The notes under the pieces: model-generated
The model's input: the letters and a program-made list of their open reading frames with translations, nothing else
The model's database searches: none
What the model was told of the DNA's origin: nothing
Source: Aliishimia sp965369035
Lineage (GTDB): Bacteria > Pseudomonadota > Alphaproteobacteria > Rhodobacterales > Rhodobacteraceae
Assembly (NCBI GenBank): GCA_965369035.1
Contig: CBDUPF010000005.1
Location: 1-33,105 of the forward strand
Direction of reading: 5' to 3'
Length of the DNA: 33,105 bases
Shown here: positions 14,679-22,211 of the stretch, piece by piece
Layout: every line of letters starts with the position of its first letter
How positions within the stretch are numbered: position 1 is the first letter of the stretch
Made by a program: the position numbers and the translations under genes

Positions 14679-14684
14679 TTCGAC

Positions 14685-15140
14685 ATGGACGATCTATCCG
14701 GCGCCCCCTCACCCCTGATGCCCGGCCAGCTTCTGGCGCGCGGCGTTGCGCGGCACATGGCCAGTCTCGGTTTCGTCACGGTCGAGGAGTTGGTGCCCAT
14801 GCGCGGGCTGCGGGTCGACCTGATGGCCCTGGGTCCGAAGGGCGAAATCTGGGTGGTGGAATGCAAATCCTGCCGCGCCGATTTCACCTCGGACCAGAAG
14901 TGGAAGGGATACCTGGACTGGTGCGACCGGTTCTTCTGGGCCGTGGACGCGGAGTTTCCGGCCGAACTGCTGCCCGACGAGACGGGCCTGATCCTGGCCG
15001 ATGCCTATGACGCGGAAATCGTGCGCATGGCGCCGGAGGCGAAGCTCGCCGGTGCGCGTCGCAAGGCGGTTCTGCAGAAATTCGCGACCCATGCGGCGCG
15101 GCGACTGCACGCGTTGCGCGATACCGGGTTCGGGCTCTAG
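14685..15140 (+). CDS. mmcB: MmcB family DNA repair protein
   Basis: Encodes 151 residues. MmcB is an alphaproteobacterial DNA-repair protein with a restriction-endonuclease-like fold, named for mitomycin C resistance in Caulobacter. The nuclease-like core is visible: VEELVPMRGLRVDLMALGPKGEIWVVECKSCRADF, in which D (RVDL) and ExK (VECKSC) fit the PD-(D/E)XK pattern, followed by DQKWKGYLDWCDRFFWAV. The C-terminus is rich in Arg and Ala (RRKAVLQKFATHAARRLH) and may contact DNA. ATG 14685 follows an SOS-type promoter directly. The 3' end overlaps the convergent DUF6324 gene by 4 bases. Confidence 0.9.
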   Translation: MDDLSGAPSPLMPGQLLARGVARHMASLGFVTVEELVPMRGLRVDLMALGPKGEIWVVECKSCRADFTSDQKWKGYLDWCDRFFWAVDAEFPAELLPDETGLILADAYDAEIVRMAPEAKLAGARRKAVLQKFATHAARRLHALRDTGFGL

Positions 15141-15328
15141 CGTTTGGCGCGGCTTGCCGCGGCCCGGGCGGCCGACAGGATCTCCTGCGCGATCTCCTCG
15201 GCTTCCTCTGGCTCGAAATCCATCGGGATCTCCACCCCGTTCGCCTCGATGAACAGGCGCACCATGCCCTGATCGGTCGGCCCGATCTGGAGGTTGGCTT
15301 CGACGTCGCGTTCGGTGTTGATCCCCAT
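15137..15328 (-). CDS. Small DUF6324-type protein, unknown function
   Basis: Encodes 63 residues: MGINTERDVEANLQIGPTDQ at the N-terminus, a central MVRLFIEANGVEIPMDF that suggests a short beta-sheet, then EPEEAEEIAQEILSAARAAA, an acidic-to-alanine helix, and a basic tail. I recognise the pattern as the DUF6324 family of short alphaproteobacterial proteins; no function is known to me. The protein should be cytoplasmic. It converges on mmcB, with the two stop codons overlapping by 4 bases, so transcription of one would run antisense into the other. The ribosome-binding site is weak. Confidence 0.75.
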   Translation of the reverse strand: MGINTERDVEANLQIGPTDQGMVRLFIEANGVEIPMDFEPEEAEEIAQEILSAARAAASRAKR

Positions 15329-15394
15329 GGATCGGTCTCATGGCGCAAGTTCCGGCGGATTGCAAGCAGGGGCGTTTGACGCGAAACTGTCACG

Positions 15395-15865
15395 ATGATC
15401 CGCGCATTCCGCCCTTCGGATACCGATTGGCTGGTCGACCGCCACCAGACGCTCTATGCGGCCGACGAGGGTTTCGACGAGACGTTCGGGCCTCTTGTCC
15501 GGTCGATTCTGGAGGCCTTCACGACCGGGCATGATCCCTCGTGCGAGGCCGGATGGATCGCGGAGGAGGGCGGCCGACGGCTGGGCTCCATCTTCTGTGT
15601 GCGTCATGATGACCGCATCGCCAAGTTGCGGCTTTTTCTGCTGGTGCCCGAGGCGCGGGGCAAGGGGCTGGGGCGGGAGATGCTGCAACACTGCATGGCA
15701 TTCGCCCAAAATGCGGGCTACCTCGGCATGACGCTCTGGACCCACGAAAGCCACAAGGCCGCCTGTGCGCTTTATGCCAGCGCCGGCTGGACGCTCGAAC
15801 GATCCGAGCCCGTGACGTCCTTTGGCCAGCCACTGGTCGAGCAGACCTGGTCGATACGATTCTGA
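15395..15865 (+). CDS. GNAT family N-acetyltransferase
   Basis: Encodes 156 residues. The acetyl-CoA binding motif is clear: LRLFLLVPEARGKGLGREMLQHCMAFAQNAGY, with the [RQ]xxGxG/A element as ARGKGLG at about residues 87-93. The C-terminal HKAACALYASAGWTLE, including the conserved ALY.. GW element, completes the fold. The N-terminus IRAFRPSDTDWLVDRHQTLY is the usual GNAT start. Related proteins are sometimes fused to MarR regulators; this one is a single domain. The substrate (small molecule or protein N-terminus) cannot be told from sequence. It has no operon partner, with the DUF6324 gene divergent on the left. Confidence 0.88.
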   Translation: MIRAFRPSDTDWLVDRHQTLYAADEGFDETFGPLVRSILEAFTTGHDPSCEAGWIAEEGGRRLGSIFCVRHDDRIAKLRLFLLVPEARGKGLGREMLQHCMAFAQNAGYLGMTLWTHESHKAACALYASAGWTLERSEPVTSFGQPLVEQTWSIRF

Positions 15866-16004
15866 ACCGCGCTGTTCGAGTGGGCGAAACGGGAATGACG
15901 TGCCGTCGTTTCACGACTCGTAAGGGGAGGTTAATCCTTTCCTAACCCTCGCATGAGAAGACTTCCGGCAAGATGAATCAGATCCACGCTGATGAAGGTC
16001 TAAC

Positions 16005-17192
16005 ATGCTGCAGCCATTGCAAGATTTCTTTGGGTTGGCGCAATTCGTGCCGCGCGGAGAAAGCCTGCTCTGGCGGCCGGGCCTCTTGGTCACGCACGGC
16101 CTGTCCGATCTGCTGAGTGCGCTGGCATGTTTCGCGATTCCGCTGGTCATCCTGAAGGTCCACAAGCTGCGGCCCGACCTGGTCGATCCGAAGGTCGCAC
16201 GGCTCTTCGCCTCCTTCATTGCGCTCTGGGGGCTGAGCCATCTTGCGTCGCTGGCGACACTCTGGGTTCCCGTCTACGGCGTGGAGGGCGTTCTCAAGCT
16301 GGTCGCCGCCGCCGTGTCCGTCTTTGCCGCCGTGCAGCTCATCCGGCTGTTGCCCAGCTACCTGCACATCCCGAGCCAGGGCGAGATGGCGCGCAAGGAT
16401 GCCGAGATCATGCGGCGCCAGTTCGAGGCGGAAGAGGCCCGTTCCGCGCAGGAGAAGCTGAACGAGTTCGCCTATATCGTCTCGCACGACCTTCGCGCCC
16501 CCCTGCGCGGCATCAGCAACCAGATCACGTTCCTGGTCGAGGATCACCGCGACGAGCTTGGAGCTGACCAAATCCACCGGTTGAGCCGGATCACGGAACT
16601 TTGCCAGAAGGCGGACAGCCTGATCGTGACGCTGCTGAAATACTCGCGGATCGGTCGCACGCAGGCGCGCGAGTCGGTCAGCACGCAGCGGGTGGTCGAG
16701 GAGGTCATCGCCTCGCTCAAGGAGCTCCTCGGCGAACGGAACGGGGCCGTGGAAATCGAGACCGACCTGCCCAAGATCGCCGCCAGCCCGGCCGACGTGG
16801 ATACGCTGTTCAGAAACCTCATTCTGAACGGTCTGACCTACAACGACGCCGAGCGGCCCATGGTAGGGATCGGGTTCCTGGCGCAGGCCCGCATCGACGG
16901 CCGGACGGAGCAGAACGTGTTCTATGTTCGCGACAACGGAATCGGCATCGAGCCGGAGTTCCGCGAGGAAGCGTTCCGCATGTTCAAGCGACTCAACCAT
17001 CCCGAACGCTACGGCGAGGGAAGCGGCGCCGGGCTGGCTTTCGTGCGGAAGGTGGTCGAGGCAGACGGTGGATGGGTCCGGCTGGTCTCGACGCCGGGAC
17101 AGGGCTCGACCTTCTACATCTCGCTCGCCCAGCCGGCGGTCCTGTCGCATCGAACCTGCGAGCCACACGAGGAGGCCATCCAAGTTGCGTGA
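16005..17192 (+). CDS. Sensor histidine kinase with ethylene-receptor-like three-helix membrane domain
   Basis: Encodes 395 residues. Residues about 22-118 form three membrane helices that resemble the ETR1-type ethylene-binding domain: LWRPGLLVTHGLSDLLSALACFAIPLV, FASFIALWGLSHLASLATLW and VLKLVAAAVSVFAAVQLIRLLP. The Asp of helix 1 (D35) and the histidine of helix 2 (H79) are kept. The copper-ligand cysteine of ETR1 (C65) is W75 here. A short linker leads to HisKA with phospho-acceptor H161 (NEFAYIVSHDLRAPLRG), then the HATPase domain with N271/N275 (FRNLILNGLTYND), VRDNGIGI (308-315) and GEGSGAGLAFV. The kinase should autophosphorylate and signal to the nearby regulator. Its 3' end overlaps the second kinase by 8 bases. 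Confidence 0.88.
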   Translation: MLQPLQDFFGLAQFVPRGESLLWRPGLLVTHGLSDLLSALACFAIPLVILKVHKLRPDLVDPKVARLFASFIALWGLSHLASLATLWVPVYGVEGVLKLVAAAVSVFAAVQLIRLLPSYLHIPSQGEMARKDAEIMRRQFEAEEARSAQEKLNEFAYIVSHDLRAPLRGISNQITFLVEDHRDELGADQIHRLSRITELCQKADSLIVTLLKYSRIGRTQARESVSTQRVVEEVIASLKELLGERNGAVEIETDLPKIAASPADVDTLFRNLILNGLTYNDAERPMVGIGFLAQARIDGRTEQNVFYVRDNGIGIEPEFREEAFRMFKRLNHPERYGEGSGAGLAFVRKVVEADGGWVRLVSTPGQGSTFYISLAQPAVLSHRTCEPHEEAIQVA

Positions 17193-18663
17193 AAACGTCA
17201 ATCCGCAGAAACATGTCCTCGGCTGGTTGGTGCTCGGCGGCATCACGGCGGTCTATCTTGTTTCGATCTCTTTCCTACTTGTCCTGATATGGGATTTGCG
17301 TCGTGACGTAGACCTGGTGACGGTTGAATTGCCTGGCGCGGTGCTCGCGATCGAACGCTCGGCCGGTTCCGGGGGCTTCATACACTACGTCAGCGACCAC
17401 ATGCAGCAGCACGAGGACGGTCGCTTTGCTCCGGAACTGATCGAGAACCACACCAGGGCGATCGGCGCGCTCGACGATCTCGAACGGATCGCGAGCGAGG
17501 CCGACCTGCAGATCCGGACCGAAGGTATCCGCGCCACGCTCGACCGTTACGTCGAGTTGATCCTTCAGATCGACGAAGCCCGTGAACAGGGCTGGTCGGC
17601 AGCGGAGATGGAGGCCTGGGCGCAGATCAACGACATGTCGGCGATCGACGAACTGCAGATCGTTCAGGAACAGATCTCCGCCGCGCTGTCGCGTGAAATC
17701 GCGAGCGTTCGGACAAAGATCACCGCCATGACCGCGGTGATCTCGATCCTGATGCTGGTATTGCCGGCCGGGGCCCTGACGATGCTCTGGTTCCGGCGCC
17801 GGGCCGAACGCCGCTACATCGCGAGGATCGAGGCGTTGAACGCAGGGCTGGACCACCGGAATCGCGAGCTGGCGACCGTGAATCGCGGGCTGTCGGTGAC
17901 GAACGCGGAGTTGAGCGACTTCGCCCATGCCGCGGCCCACGACCTGCGCACCCCGCTGCGCGGCATTTCCCACGATGCGGAGTTCCTGGTCCAGGAATTC
18001 GGTGACAAGATGGATCCGGACGTGACCGAGCGGCTTGTGCACATCCAGGCGCTCTGCGGTCGTCTTGACCAGGTCATGACCCTTCTGCTGCGCTATGCGC
18101 GTCTGTCGCCACCAATTCAGGTGGACATGGTCGACCCGCTGAGCGTGATCGAGGAGATCGAGCTGGGCATCGCGCCGAAGCTGGCCGCACGGGGCGGATC
18201 CATCTCGGTGGAGACCGAACTGCCGCCGATCGGATGCAAGCGGTTCGACCTCGGCATGGTGTTCCAGAAGCTGATCGAGAACGCGCTGACCTACAATCGG
18301 TCCGCCGAGAAGCTGATATCCATCGGATTCCTTCGCGAGGCGGAGATCGGGGGCAGCACGGTCCGGGACGTGCTCTATGTCCGGGACAACGGAATCGGCA
18401 TCTCCGCAGAGTACCACGAAGACGTCTTCCGCATGTTCCGGCGCCTGCATCACGACGATGTCTTCGGGCCCGGGGCCGGCGCGGGGCTGAGTTTCGTCAA
18501 GAAGGTGCTGGCCAACTACGGCGGTTTCGTGCGCCTTGTTTCCGAGCCGGGCACGGGGACGACGGTGTATTTCTCCTTCAGGCGGCAGACCGGGGAACAG
18601 GAAACGCACACGCCCGCGGCAACGCCCATGGTCGATGACAGGCTTCAGGCGGTCGGCGCGTAG
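17185..18663 (+). CDS. Sensor histidine kinase with periplasmic sensor domain
   Basis: Encodes about 492 residues. I chose TTG 17185: GAGGAGG lies 9 bases upstream, and the protein then starts MRENVNPQKHVLGWLVLGG just before helix 1 (about 12-36). Residues 37-180 are a largely helical periplasmic domain of four-helix-bundle type, possibly CHASE3-like. Helix 2 is about 182-203 and is followed by a coiled coil. The kinase core has phospho-acceptor H252 (ELSDFAHAAAHDLRTPLRG), the N-box FQKLIENALTYNRS, VRDNGIGISAEYHEDVF and GPGAGAGLSFVKKV. The core closely resembles that of the upstream kinase, so the catalytic parts probably arose by duplication and then acquired different sensors. Both kinases and the regulator form one operon. 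Confidence 0.88.
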   Translation: MRENVNPQKHVLGWLVLGGITAVYLVSISFLLVLIWDLRRDVDLVTVELPGAVLAIERSAGSGGFIHYVSDHMQQHEDGRFAPELIENHTRAIGALDDLERIASEADLQIRTEGIRATLDRYVELILQIDEAREQGWSAAEMEAWAQINDMSAIDELQIVQEQISAALSREIASVRTKITAMTAVISILMLVLPAGALTMLWFRRRAERRYIARIEALNAGLDHRNRELATVNRGLSVTNAELSDFAHAAAHDLRTPLRGISHDAEFLVQEFGDKMDPDVTERLVHIQALCGRLDQVMTLLLRYARLSPPIQVDMVDPLSVIEEIELGIAPKLAARGGSISVETELPPIGCKRFDLGMVFQKLIENALTYNRSAEKLISIGFLREAEIGGSTVRDVLYVRDNGIGISAEYHEDVFRMFRRLHHDDVFGPGAGAGLSFVKKVLANYGGFVRLVSEPGTGTTVYFSFRRQTGEQETHTPAATPMVDDRLQAVGA

Positions 18664-18677
18664 CAGTGAGGACGCAC

Positions 18678-19142
18678 ATGCCTTTTTCAAGAGACCGCCA
18701 GGAAATCCTGGTGATCGAGGACAATGACGACGATTTCGAAGCGACCGAACGGGCGCTGACGGGTGCGGGCCAGCTGCGCCACGCGATCCGGCGCTGCCGT
18801 GACGGGATGGAAGCCTGGCGATACCTGCAGGGCGAGCAGGCGGGCGGCGAGAGAGGCGAGACCAGATTGCCGGGGCTGATCCTGCTGGATCTCAACATGC
18901 CCGGTCTGGACGGGCGGCGTTTCCTCGACCGGCTGAAGAGCGACGAAGGGCTGCGGGCGATCCCGGTGGTGGTGATGACCACGTCGGACGATTCGAACGA
19001 CGTCAGGAACTGCTACGAGGCCGGCGCCAACACGTATTTCTGCAAGCCGGTGCGGTGGTCCGATTTCTCGAAGGCCATCGCGCAGCTCCACGCGTACTGG
19101 TTCGGCCTGGCCGTGATGCCGGAACTGGAGCGCAGCCGATGA
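18678..19142 (+). CDS. Single-domain response regulator (Rcp1/CheY-like)
   Basis: Encodes 154 residues forming one receiver domain with no output domain. Visible residues are the acidic pocket VIEDNDDD at the end of strand 1, the phospho-acceptor D71 in LILLDLNMPGLDG, T101/T102 in VVMTTS, and K123 in YFCKPV. The acidic IEDNDDD pattern and DLNMPG loop are typical of receivers paired with phytochrome-like kinases. It probably takes phosphate from one or both kinases just upstream and passes it on or binds a partner. I chose ATG 18678, with GAGGA 5 bases upstream; GTG 18666 would add four residues. Its stop overlaps the ATG of the next, truncated regulator (ATGA). Confidence 0.9.
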   Translation: MPFSRDRQEILVIEDNDDDFEATERALTGAGQLRHAIRRCRDGMEAWRYLQGEQAGGERGETRLPGLILLDLNMPGLDGRRFLDRLKSDEGLRAIPVVVMTTSDDSNDVRNCYEAGANTYFCKPVRWSDFSKAIAQLHAYWFGLAVMPELERSR

Positions 19143-19258
19143 ACGTGATCCTGATCGTGGACGACAACCCGGACGACCGGGAGTTCCTGTCCCGATCCGT
19201 GCGCCGACATGCGGCCATCGATCACGAAGGGGCGCGAGGCGTTCAAGAGAAAGTCTGA
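19139..19258 (+). pseudogene. Truncated second response regulator (N-terminal remnant)
   Basis: The frame opens at an ATG that overlaps the preceding regulator's stop (ATGA), as in an intact operon. It reads MNVILIVDDNPDDREFLSRS, a normal first strand and acidic pocket of a receiver. After about 27 residues the similarity ends (RRHAAIDHEGARGVQEKV) and a stop comes at residue 40. The phospho-acceptor strand, the Thr and the Lys are all missing, and I found no continuation in the other two forward frames. A deletion that removed the rest of the receiver and perhaps further genes is the simplest reading. A functional 39-residue peptide is possible but less likely. Confidence 0.7.
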
Positions 19259-19518
19259 GACGCGGCCGAACGACAAACTGCGCAGCTTTGCCGACATGAA
19301 GTCTGCGCCTTTCCAGGGCCGCGTGGCGGTGAAATCGGGGTGCGCCGCCGTGGGGTCCATCGGGGTCGCGCAGGACTGTCTCCACGGATCGGGACGCAAG
19401 ACACGACCCTGCGGCGCGGACCGACCTGACCGGGCAATTTGCGTTTGCATGTGACCGGCAAACATGTTTATGACCTACCTGTCGCTCCGTAGGGGTGACG
19501 GGCAAGAAAGATCGCGTT
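19259..19518. other. 260 bases without a recognised gene
   Basis: This stretch follows the truncated regulator and ends at tRNA-His. Short open frames exist on both strands, but none shows a family signature, a convincing start or a ribosome-binding site. It may be the scar of the deletion that removed the second regulator. No terminator or repeat of note is visible. Confidence 0.5.
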
Positions 19519-19595
19519 GCCGCCTTAGCTCAGTTGGTTAGAGCGCTGGATTGTGGATCCAGAGGTCCCCTGTTCAAGCCAGGGAGGCGGTACCA
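19519..19595 (+). tRNA. tRNA-His (anticodon GTG)
   Basis: A 77-base cloverleaf including an encoded CCA (19593-19595). The acceptor GCCGCCT pairs with AGGCGGT, giving a G1-U72 pair. The D arm contains AGCTCAGTTGGTTAGAGC. The anticodon stem CTGGA/TCCAG holds the loop with GTG. The T arm is CCCTG/CAGGG with TTCAAGC. The discriminator is A73, and the base before G1 is T, so the G-1 found in most tRNA-His genes is absent. This is the known alphaproteobacterial form. It reads toward the SLC13 gene. Confidence 0.97.
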
Positions 19596-19781
19596 TCTCA
19601 CCAATTTCCCCCGATTTGGCCAGAAACACCCGCCCCGGTTCGGGACATCGGTCGGCATCTCCGCCTCTGTGACGCCTGTACGCGCAGCCGGAAAACCGGT
19701 AACCGGAACGCCGCGTTGCAATTGCGCCGGCCAGAGAAACATTCCGGATCCCGGACCAAGCGCGCGCGGGGGAATGACGAT

Positions 19782-21167
19782 ATGAACCGAACCGTGATGG
19801 TGTTCCTGGGGCTGGTGCCGATGATCGCGACGCTTGTCCTGCCTGCGCCGCAGGGTCTGTCGGGGACGGGTTGGCTGACGGCGGGTCTGGCGTTGACGAT
19901 GGCGATCTGGTGGCTGACCGAGGCGATGCCGCTGGCCGCGACCGCGCTGCTGCCGCTCGCCTTGGCGCCGGTTCTCGGGATTGCGGGGCTGGATGATGTC
20001 GCGGGCTCCTACAGCCACCCGGTGGTCATCCTGTTCCTCGGTGGGTTCCTGCTCGCGAAGGCAATCGAGAAATCCGGCCTCCATGTGCGCCTTGCCCACA
20101 GCCTTCTCGGCCTTGCCGGAAAGGAGCCGGGCAGGGTTCTTGCCGCGATCATGGTGGCGACGGCGTTCCTGAGCCTGTGGATCAGCAACACGGCATCGGC
20201 CATGGTCGTCGCCCCGATCGCCGCGGCCATCGCGGCATCCCAGACGGATCGAACCGATTTCGGAACGGCGCTTATGCTGGGGGTCGCCTTTGCCGCCACG
20301 ATCGGCGGAATGGGATCGCTGATCGGGACGCCTCCGAATGCGCTGTTCGCCGCCCATGTCAACGAAGCCTACGGGGTGACGATCGGGTTCGCCGAATGGG
20401 CGGCAATCGGTGTCCCGGTGTCAGTGATCCTGCTCGCGTCTGCGTGGTTGGTGCTGGCGCATTATCACCCCGGGGTACGGGGAGGAGAGCTCAGCAGGAC
20501 ATTCGGCGCCGATCTGCAGGCGATGAACGCGGCGGAAAAGCGGGTGGGTGTGGTTGCGGGGCTGACCGCCGTGGCCTGGATCTCCCGACCAATTGTCGAG
20601 CCGCTGATCCCGGGCGTGATGGTGACGGATGCCGGTATTGCCATGTTGGCCGCGACCGCGCTGTTCCTGATTCCGGATGGCCACGGCCGGCCGCTGCTCG
20701 ATTGGGAAACGGCGCAGACGTTGCGGTGGGACGTGCTGATCCTGTTCGGTGGTGGGCTCGCACTGGCCGGTCTCCTTGACCAGACCGGCCTTGCGGCGTG
20801 GATCGGCGGGCTGGTCGAAGAACTGCGTTTCCTGCCGACGCTGGCGCTGATGCTCGCGATTTCGGCGATGATCGTCTATGTGGGGGAGCTGGCCAGCAAT
20901 ACCGCCATGGCTGCGATCTTCCTGCCGATTGCGGGCGCGGTCGCGATTTCGCTGCAGTTCGATCCGGTTGCCTTCATGCTGCCCATCGCGCTGAGCGCGT
21001 CCATCGGCTTCATGCTTCCCGTGGCAACCCCGCCGAACGCCATCGTCTTTGGCGGTGGCCTCGTCACACGCCGCGACATGCTCCGCGCCGGCGCGCCCCT
21101 CGACCTCATCGGTTTGCTGGTGGCCGTTGGTGTCAGCCTGCTGCTCGGACCGATAGTCCTGCCGTGA
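19782..21167 (+). CDS. SLC13/DASS family sodium-coupled anion transporter
   Basis: Encodes 461 residues with about 11 membrane segments. The two family SNT motifs are present, WISNTASAMVVAP at about residue 130 and ELASNTAMAAIFLP at about 370. Each is followed by its partner loop, GGMGSLIGTPPNALF and LPVATPPNAIVFGGG. This pair marks the two inverted halves of the VcINDY-type fold, in which the motifs bind sodium and the carboxylate or sulfate substrate. Likely substrates are C4-dicarboxylates, citrate or sulfate; sequence alone does not decide. ATG 19782 has GGGGGA about 8 bases upstream. It lies 186 bases after tRNA-His and converges with the AEC transporter (68-base gap). No regulator is adjacent. 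Confidence 0.92.
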   Translation: MNRTVMVFLGLVPMIATLVLPAPQGLSGTGWLTAGLALTMAIWWLTEAMPLAATALLPLALAPVLGIAGLDDVAGSYSHPVVILFLGGFLLAKAIEKSGLHVRLAHSLLGLAGKEPGRVLAAIMVATAFLSLWISNTASAMVVAPIAAAIAASQTDRTDFGTALMLGVAFAATIGGMGSLIGTPPNALFAAHVNEAYGVTIGFAEWAAIGVPVSVILLASAWLVLAHYHPGVRGGELSRTFGADLQAMNAAEKRVGVVAGLTAVAWISRPIVEPLIPGVMVTDAGIAMLAATALFLIPDGHGRPLLDWETAQTLRWDVLILFGGGLALAGLLDQTGLAAWIGGLVEELRFLPTLALMLAISAMIVYVGELASNTAMAAIFLPIAGAVAISLQFDPVAFMLPIALSASIGFMLPVATPPNAIVFGGGLVTRRDMLRAGAPLDLIGLLVAVGVSLLLGPIVLP

Positions 21168-21235
21168 GTGGTGCGGCGGCGGTAATCCGCGGGGCAACAG
21201 CAAGCCGGACGACAGGCGTTCCGGACTGGGCGCGC

Positions 21236-22168
21236 CTATCCCAGAATGGTCAGCCAGAGCCAGGCCGTGAAGATCGACGCCCCGGTGGAGATCAACACCG
21301 ACGAGGCCGCGACCCGCTTGGCACGGCCATACATGTTGGCAAACACATAGGCATTGAACCCCGGTGCCATGGCGGCGGTCAGAACCGCGGGCTTGAAACT
21401 TTCGGGCGGCAAGGCGAGCGCCGAACCCACGAAATAGGTGATCGCCGGATGAACCAGCAGCGTGATGCCGCACACGACGGCGATCTGGGCCATGTCGCCC
21501 TCGGGACGGTACTGGATCAGCACGCCCCCCAGCGCAAAGAGCGCCGCGGGCAATGCGGCGCGCGCCACGAGCGACAGCCCTTCATCGACCACCTGGGGCA
21601 GGGGCAGGCCGCTGAAATTCCACAGGAAGCCGAGCAGGATCGCGACGAAAAGCGCATTGTGGGCGATGGCGTCGGCGACCTTGCGGGCGGCCCCCAGAAC
21701 GCCGGTGCCACGGGCCCGCGACAGTTCCATCGCCGTGATGCCCACCAGATAGCAATAGGGGGCGTGGAAGGCGATGATCGCATAGTTCGCCGCCAGCACG
21801 TCCGAGCCATAGGCGCGTTCGGTGATCGGCAGACCCAGCAGCACCGAGTTCGAGAACAGGCAGCAGAACCCGATGGCGATGCTGTCCTCGGTATCCCGTT
21901 TGAACACCAGGCGCGCAACCGCGAAACCGAGGCAGAAACAGATCGTCGCCCCGGTGTAGAACGATGTCAGAACCGCGATGTCGAAGCTCGCGGCGATGTC
22001 GATCTTGGCGATGGCCTGGAACAGCAGACAGGGGATCGCGAAATTCTGCGCAAACCGCATCACCCCGTCGATGCCCGCGGCCGGGAACCACCCGCGCCAG
22101 ACCGAGGCATAGCCGAATCCGATCACGACGAAGACGGGGAGGACGACCTGCAAGAGGGTCTGGATCAT
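21236..22168 (-). CDS. AEC (auxin efflux carrier) family transporter
   Basis: Encodes 310 residues with about ten hydrophobic segments. The N-terminus IQTLLQVVLPVFVVIGFGYA and the discontinuous central region around NSVLLGLPITERAYG are typical of the family. The C-terminal half contains SLVARAALPAALFALGGVLI and TAAMAPGFNAYVFANMYGRAK. Bacterial members carry malonate, malate or other carboxylates; the substrate here is unknown. It is the last gene of the leftward run, 43 bases after the MBL-fold hydrolase, and probably lies at the end of that transcript. The ribosome-binding site is weak. Confidence 0.88.
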   Translation of the reverse strand: MIQTLLQVVLPVFVVIGFGYASVWRGWFPAAGIDGVMRFAQNFAIPCLLFQAIAKIDIAASFDIAVLTSFYTGATICFCLGFAVARLVFKRDTEDSIAIGFCCLFSNSVLLGLPITERAYGSDVLAANYAIIAFHAPYCYLVGITAMELSRARGTGVLGAARKVADAIAHNALFVAILLGFLWNFSGLPLPQVVDEGLSLVARAALPAALFALGGVLIQYRPEGDMAQIAVVCGITLLVHPAITYFVGSALALPPESFKPAVLTAAMAPGFNAYVFANMYGRAKRVAASSVLISTGASIFTAWLWLTILG

Positions 22169-22211
22169 GCTGGCGCCCCGCGGCGAATGTCCGGGATGAG
22201 CGGGCCGGTCC

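Noticed and set aside
14401..14684. Assignment of the structured segment as tmRNA, RNase P RNA, SRP RNA or a cobalamin/TPP/SAM-II riboswitch
   Set aside because: The conserved cores of these RNAs were looked for on both strands and not found. A 6S-like reading of the minus strand was too weak to state as a call.
15978..18690. Long minus-strand frames opposite the two kinases
   Set aside because: They mirror the histidine kinase genes and show only compositional bias, while the + strand has complete HisKA and HATPase motifs.
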